From CAYOVG01 sp964407285 (lineage in GTDB: Bacteria > Desulfobacterota > Syntrophobacteria > Syntrophobacterales > Syntrophobacteraceae): a stretch of DNA of 8,078 bases. Under the pieces are notes generated by a model, which worked only from the letters and a program-made list of their open reading frames with translations, did not search any database and was not told the origin of the DNA. Both the position numbers and the translations under genes were made by a program. The DNA lies in the NCBI GenBank assembly GCA_964407285.1, contig CAYOVG010000323.1, forward strand, positions 1 to 8,078, written 5' to 3'. Position 1 is the stretch's first letter; each line of letters opens with the position of its first letter. Below, one piece after another: positions 5,570-8,078 of this stretch.

Positions 5570-6847
5570 TCAGGAAGCGCAGTCGCGCGAGGACCGGTCC
5601 AGGTAGGGAGAGATCTTCCTGTTGATCTTTTCCTTGCTCATCCATGGACCGGATGCGACGCCGCGGCCGATCAGCTTCATGAGGTGCTTCCGAGTCTTCG
5701 AGGATATCCTGCCCGGCCGGCGGTTGGCGAAACCCGTGCCGGGAAGCGGGATGAACGTGTGTATCCGGATCTGTGCGCGGAGCTTGATGAGCTTTTCAAT
5801 GAAGACGAAGGTTTCCGCAAGGTCGTCTTCCGTCTCTCCGGGCAACCCGAAGATGATATCGACTTTGGAGCTGAATCCTCCCGCGTTGATGAATTCGACC
5901 GCGCGCAGGACGTCTTCCGTTCCATGCCCCCTGCCGATTTCCTTCAGGAGCCTGTCGCTGCCGCTCTGGGCCCCGATCGCGATCGCCTTGTTGATGGTGT
6001 ACTCCTTGATGATCGAAACGGTTTCCGGATTGACGTATTCGGGCCTTACCTCGCACGGAAAACTGCCGAAGAACACTTCAATGCGGTTGTCCAACGTCCT
6101 GATCGATTCCAGCAGCCTCACTATCTCGGCGTAGTTGATCACGCGCCTCTTATCCGAACCGTACGACAGGGCGTTGGGGCTCACGAACCTGACATACTTC
6201 TGCCCCTTCCTGATGAAGGTGAGGATCGATTCCACGGACCTGTGCCGGGGCTTTCCGCCGAAAAGGGCGGATACCTGGCAGAACTTGCACCCGTAGGGGC
6301 ACCCCCTGGTGATTTCTATGGGAAAGAGCGCTCCCGCCGTCGTGGAGTAGTTGTAGGCGCTGTCCAGGTCGATGAAGGGAGGGCAGGGGTTGTGGATGAT
6401 GCGCGTCTGCGTCCCCGCGCCGGTTTCGGCCCTGTAGGTCAATCCCGGGACCGAGGATTCGGCTGTCCTGCCGTCGAGCATGTCCAGGAAGAGAGGGACC
6501 GAAACCTCGCCTTCGCCCCGGATGACGAAATCGAACCCCTGGGCCAGGGTTTGTTCCGGGGCCCCGGACGCGTGCGGACCTCCGGCAACGAGGCAAACAC
6601 CGGGGCGCTTTTCCCGGATATGGGAAACCGCCTTGAACACCTCGGGCATCTGGCCGCTCAGGAAGGAAAACCCGACCAGGGAGCCCTCCTCGATGTCGCG
6701 TTCCATGATTTCCTGGAAATCCGACAGTGAAATCCGGGAATCCCTGCTCTGTTCCGAGTGTTCGATGATCCCGGCGACCGAAATCAGGCTGTGCTGATTG
6801 ATCTTGTCGCCGACCAGTATGATGTGTTTGAACCTGCCGCCGTTCAT
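5570..6847 (-). CDS. B12-binding domain/radical SAM protein
   Basis: This is a 425-residue protein from the ATG at 6847, which follows TGGAG by a short gap and begins directly with the first strand of the domain. Upstream in-frame ATGs at 6928 and 6940 lack ribosome binding sites and overlap the preceding gene. Residues about 5-130 look like a cobalamin-binding Rossmann domain, with VAGGPHASGAPEQTLAQGFDFVIRGEGE as its hallmark, but the DxHxxG cobalamin-ligand motif is absent. The radical SAM core follows, with cluster motif CPYGCKFC (Cys183, Cys187, Cys190), then GAQSGSD (292-298) and GLPGET (334-339). It should bind a 4Fe-4S cluster and cleave S-adenosylmethionine. It resembles the MJ1487-like group, whose substrate is not known to me. 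It lacks the MiaB/MtaB domain layout, so a direct tRNA methylthiolation role is not supported. It is the last gene of the tsaD operon, 46 nt after the previous stop. Confidence 0.9.
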   Translation of the reverse strand: MNGGRFKHIILVGDKINQHSLISVAGIIEHSEQSRDSRISLSDFQEIMERDIEEGSLVGFSFLSGQMPEVFKAVSHIREKRPGVCLVAGGPHASGAPEQTLAQGFDFVIRGEGEVSVPLFLDMLDGRTAESSVPGLTYRAETGAGTQTRIIHNPCPPFIDLDSAYNYSTTAGALFPIEITRGCPYGCKFCQVSALFGGKPRHRSVESILTFIRKGQKYVRFVSPNALSYGSDKRRVINYAEIVRLLESIRTLDNRIEVFFGSFPCEVRPEYVNPETVSIIKEYTINKAIAIGAQSGSDRLLKEIGRGHGTEDVLRAVEFINAGGFSSKVDIIFGLPGETEDDLAETFVFIEKLIKLRAQIRIHTFIPLPGTGFANRRPGRISSKTRKHLMKLIGRGVASGPWMSKEKINRKISPYLDRSSRDCAS

Positions 6848-6893
6848 TTCACTCCAGTCGAAGGCCGGGACGGGTTTGACCGATCGAGCGGTC

Positions 6894-7592
6894 TCATTCG
6901 GCGTCCCGGTTTGCGCTCTTTGCCGCATCGAGGATTGCATCGCGGCTTATGGGGCCGTCCCTCAGAAAATCCACGCCCCCGTCCTCTCCGACCCGCACGA
7001 TCGTCGAGACGCTGCCGTATTCGAAGCCGTTCGCCTGCACGCAGCCCCCCAGCGCATCGCCGAACGTATCGACGATAGCCTCGCAGTCCGACAGAATTTC
7101 CTCGTCGGATATGTTGGCGCTGGTCGCGGTTATGGGCCTTCCGAGTTCGGAGCAGAACTGGAGGATGCAGGGGCTGTCCGGTATTCGGACACCTATGCTG
7201 CCGGTGTTCGCGACGAGGATGTCGGGAACGATTTCCTTCTTCCTTGCGATGACGGTGATGGGGCCGGGAGTGAAGCTCTTGAGGAGTCTTTCCGCCATTT
7301 CGCCCATCTCGGCGAGTTCCCTCGCCTGCGCCATGGTCGCCACGCACACATGGATGGGTTTGCCTGAAGCGCGTTGCTTGATGCGGTACAGGTTCCTGAC
7401 CGCCGCTTCGTTGAGCGCATCCACCACGAGAATGTTGCAGGTATCGGCCGGCAAAGTGATGCAGCCTCCGCTTTTCACGTGGGCCACGAGTCGTTCGAGC
7501 CGGGCCAGGGGAATCAGGCCGGACCTGTTGAGCGGGACTATTGGGACGTTCGCCATGTTCGTGAAGTTCCTTTGTCTGCTTTCCTTCTTCAT
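6894..7592 (-). CDS. Sua5/YciO/YrdC (TsaC-like) protein
   Basis: This is a 232-residue single-domain protein, slightly longer than typical TsaC. TsaC makes threonylcarbamoyl-AMP from threonine, bicarbonate and ATP, the first step of t6A37 synthesis in tRNA. Visible signatures are RIKQRASGKP (70-79), which gives the K-x-R-xxx-K-P motif, FTPGPITVI (107-115), GVRIPD (134-139), TSANIS (157-162, the S-x-N motif) and STIVRV (196-201), then FLRDGPIS. The usual DTVYGL-like segment after the first strand reads LPADTCNILVVDA (47-59), so the pocket is altered. The ATG at 7592 overlaps the tsaD stop as ATGA, suggesting translational coupling. A second ATG at 7556 (residue 13) has an internal AAAGGA before it and fits the domain edge, so the true start is uncertain. 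Adjacency to tsaD supports a t6A role; a YciO-like paralogue is the alternative. Confidence 0.88.
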   Translation of the reverse strand: MKKESRQRNFTNMANVPIVPLNRSGLIPLARLERLVAHVKSGGCITLPADTCNILVVDALNEAAVRNLYRIKQRASGKPIHVCVATMAQARELAEMGEMAERLLKSFTPGPITVIARKKEIVPDILVANTGSIGVRIPDSPCILQFCSELGRPITATSANISDEEILSDCEAIVDTFGDALGGCVQANGFEYGSVSTIVRVGEDGGVDFLRDGPISRDAILDAAKSANRDAE

Positions 7593-8078
7593 TTGTACAA
7601 CACATTCAGGTCCCCGAGAGGGGCGTTGGCCATGGCGTCGAGAAAAAGGTCCGACGTGTTTCCGGCCTTCAGCTTATGGAAGGCCAGCGCCGCAACCATC
7701 GCGCCGTTGTCGGTGCAAAGGGAGAGTTCCGGGAAGATCACCCGGAGGTCGTGCACGGCGGCCGCGGCTTCCAGTTCCTTGCGAAGCAAGGCGCTTGCGG
7801 CGACTCCCCCCGCCACGGCGATCACGGAAGCCTGCTTGAACCGCGCCGCTCGTATGGTCTTGCCCACGAGCACGTCCACGACGGCTTTCTGGAAGCTCGC
7901 GCAGAGGTCGGCGTAGTTGACTTGCTCGCCTCGCTCCTTCAATTGATTGTACGTGGTGAGAACGGCGGTCTTCAGTCCGCTGAAGCTGAAATCGAAGTCG
8001 GGGCGGTCCATCATGGGCCTGGGGAATGCAAATGCGCCGTCATCGCCGTTTTGAGCCAGTCTCTGTATGACCGGCCCT
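7589..8078 (-). CDS. tsaD: tRNA threonylcarbamoyltransferase TsaD, C-terminal part
   Basis: The gene enters from the right edge, and its last 162 codons are present, ending in VLYK and TGA at 7589-7591. The frame is open to 8078. The methionine at 8014 is internal: residues before it (GPVIQRLAQNGD...FAFPRP) continue the family sequence. Motifs match TsaD/Kae1/Gcp of the ASKHA superfamily: RPDFDFSFSGLKTAV, then the helix ADLCASFQKAVVDVL, then VIAVAGGVAASALLR, and FPELSLCTDNGAMVA, whose Asp is a metal ligand in characterised homologues. TsaD, with TsaB and TsaE, transfers the threonylcarbamoyl group from threonylcarbamoyl-AMP to A37 of tRNAs that read ANN codons. It is the first visible gene of a leftward operon with the TsaC-like and radical SAM genes. 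Confidence 0.96.
   Translation of the reverse strand, partial: GPVIQRLAQNGDDGAFAFPRPMMDRPDFDFSFSGLKTAVLTTYNQLKERGEQVNYADLCASFQKAVVDVLVGKTIRAARFKQASVIAVAGGVAASALLRKELEAAAAVHDLRVIFPELSLCTDNGAMVAALAFHKLKAGNTSDLFLDAMANAPLGDLNVLYK

Noticed and set aside
5392..5645. Short frames on both strands encoding peptides such as TKNTKEHEK and FRVFRG
   Set aside because: These are translations of the palindromic repeat and are a well-known source of false small proteins.
5513..6730. A 405-codon open frame on the plus strand opposite the radical SAM gene
   Set aside because: It is in register with the minus-strand gene, whose CxxxCxxC and other motifs are clear. Its start lies inside the hairpin repeat.

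Overview
The window looks like chromosomal DNA from a moderately GC-rich Gram-negative bacterium. A deltaproteobacterium (Desulfobacterota, Syntrophobacter-like) is my best guess. The basis is the gene families present (exported PRC-barrel protein, CsbD, FtsH, a B12-type radical SAM protein), the codon use with many G/C third positions, and two palindromic intergenic repeats built from CACGAAA-like decamers, a type I associate with such genomes. The taxonomic call is inference.

Layout. Positions 1-720 hold GC-rich DNA with long open frames on both strands and no product I recognise. An imperfect 11-bp direct repeat lies near each end of this block, where base composition changes. Positions 721-4440 form a plus-strand stress and envelope block: an exported PRC-barrel protein (902-1462), a CsbD-family stress protein (1734-1931) closed by a good intrinsic terminator (1992-2034), a 420-bp leader rich in small inverted repeats, and a complete ftsH (2455-4440). 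A VanX/DdpX-type D-Ala-D-Ala dipeptidase with an export signal (4748-5458) follows. It is bracketed by two related long hairpin repeats (4493-4569 and 5466-5536) whose sequence differences are compensated in the opposite arm.

From 5570 to the right edge everything is on the minus strand and reads leftward: the C-terminal part of tsaD (enters from beyond 8078), a Sua5/YrdC/TsaC-like gene whose ATG overlaps the tsaD stop (ATGA), and a B12-binding/radical SAM protein. TsaC-type enzymes make threonylcarbamoyl-AMP and TsaD transfers the threonylcarbamoyl group to A37 of ANN-decoding tRNAs, so this is probably a t6A tRNA-modification operon with a radical SAM passenger of unknown substrate. The second hairpin repeat sits where the plus-strand dipeptidase and the minus-strand operon converge.

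No tRNA, rRNA, CRISPR array, transposase or phage gene was seen. The most unusual material is the hairpin repeat pair, the anonymous left-hand block, the structured ftsH leader, and the altered substrate-pocket signature of the TsaC-like protein.
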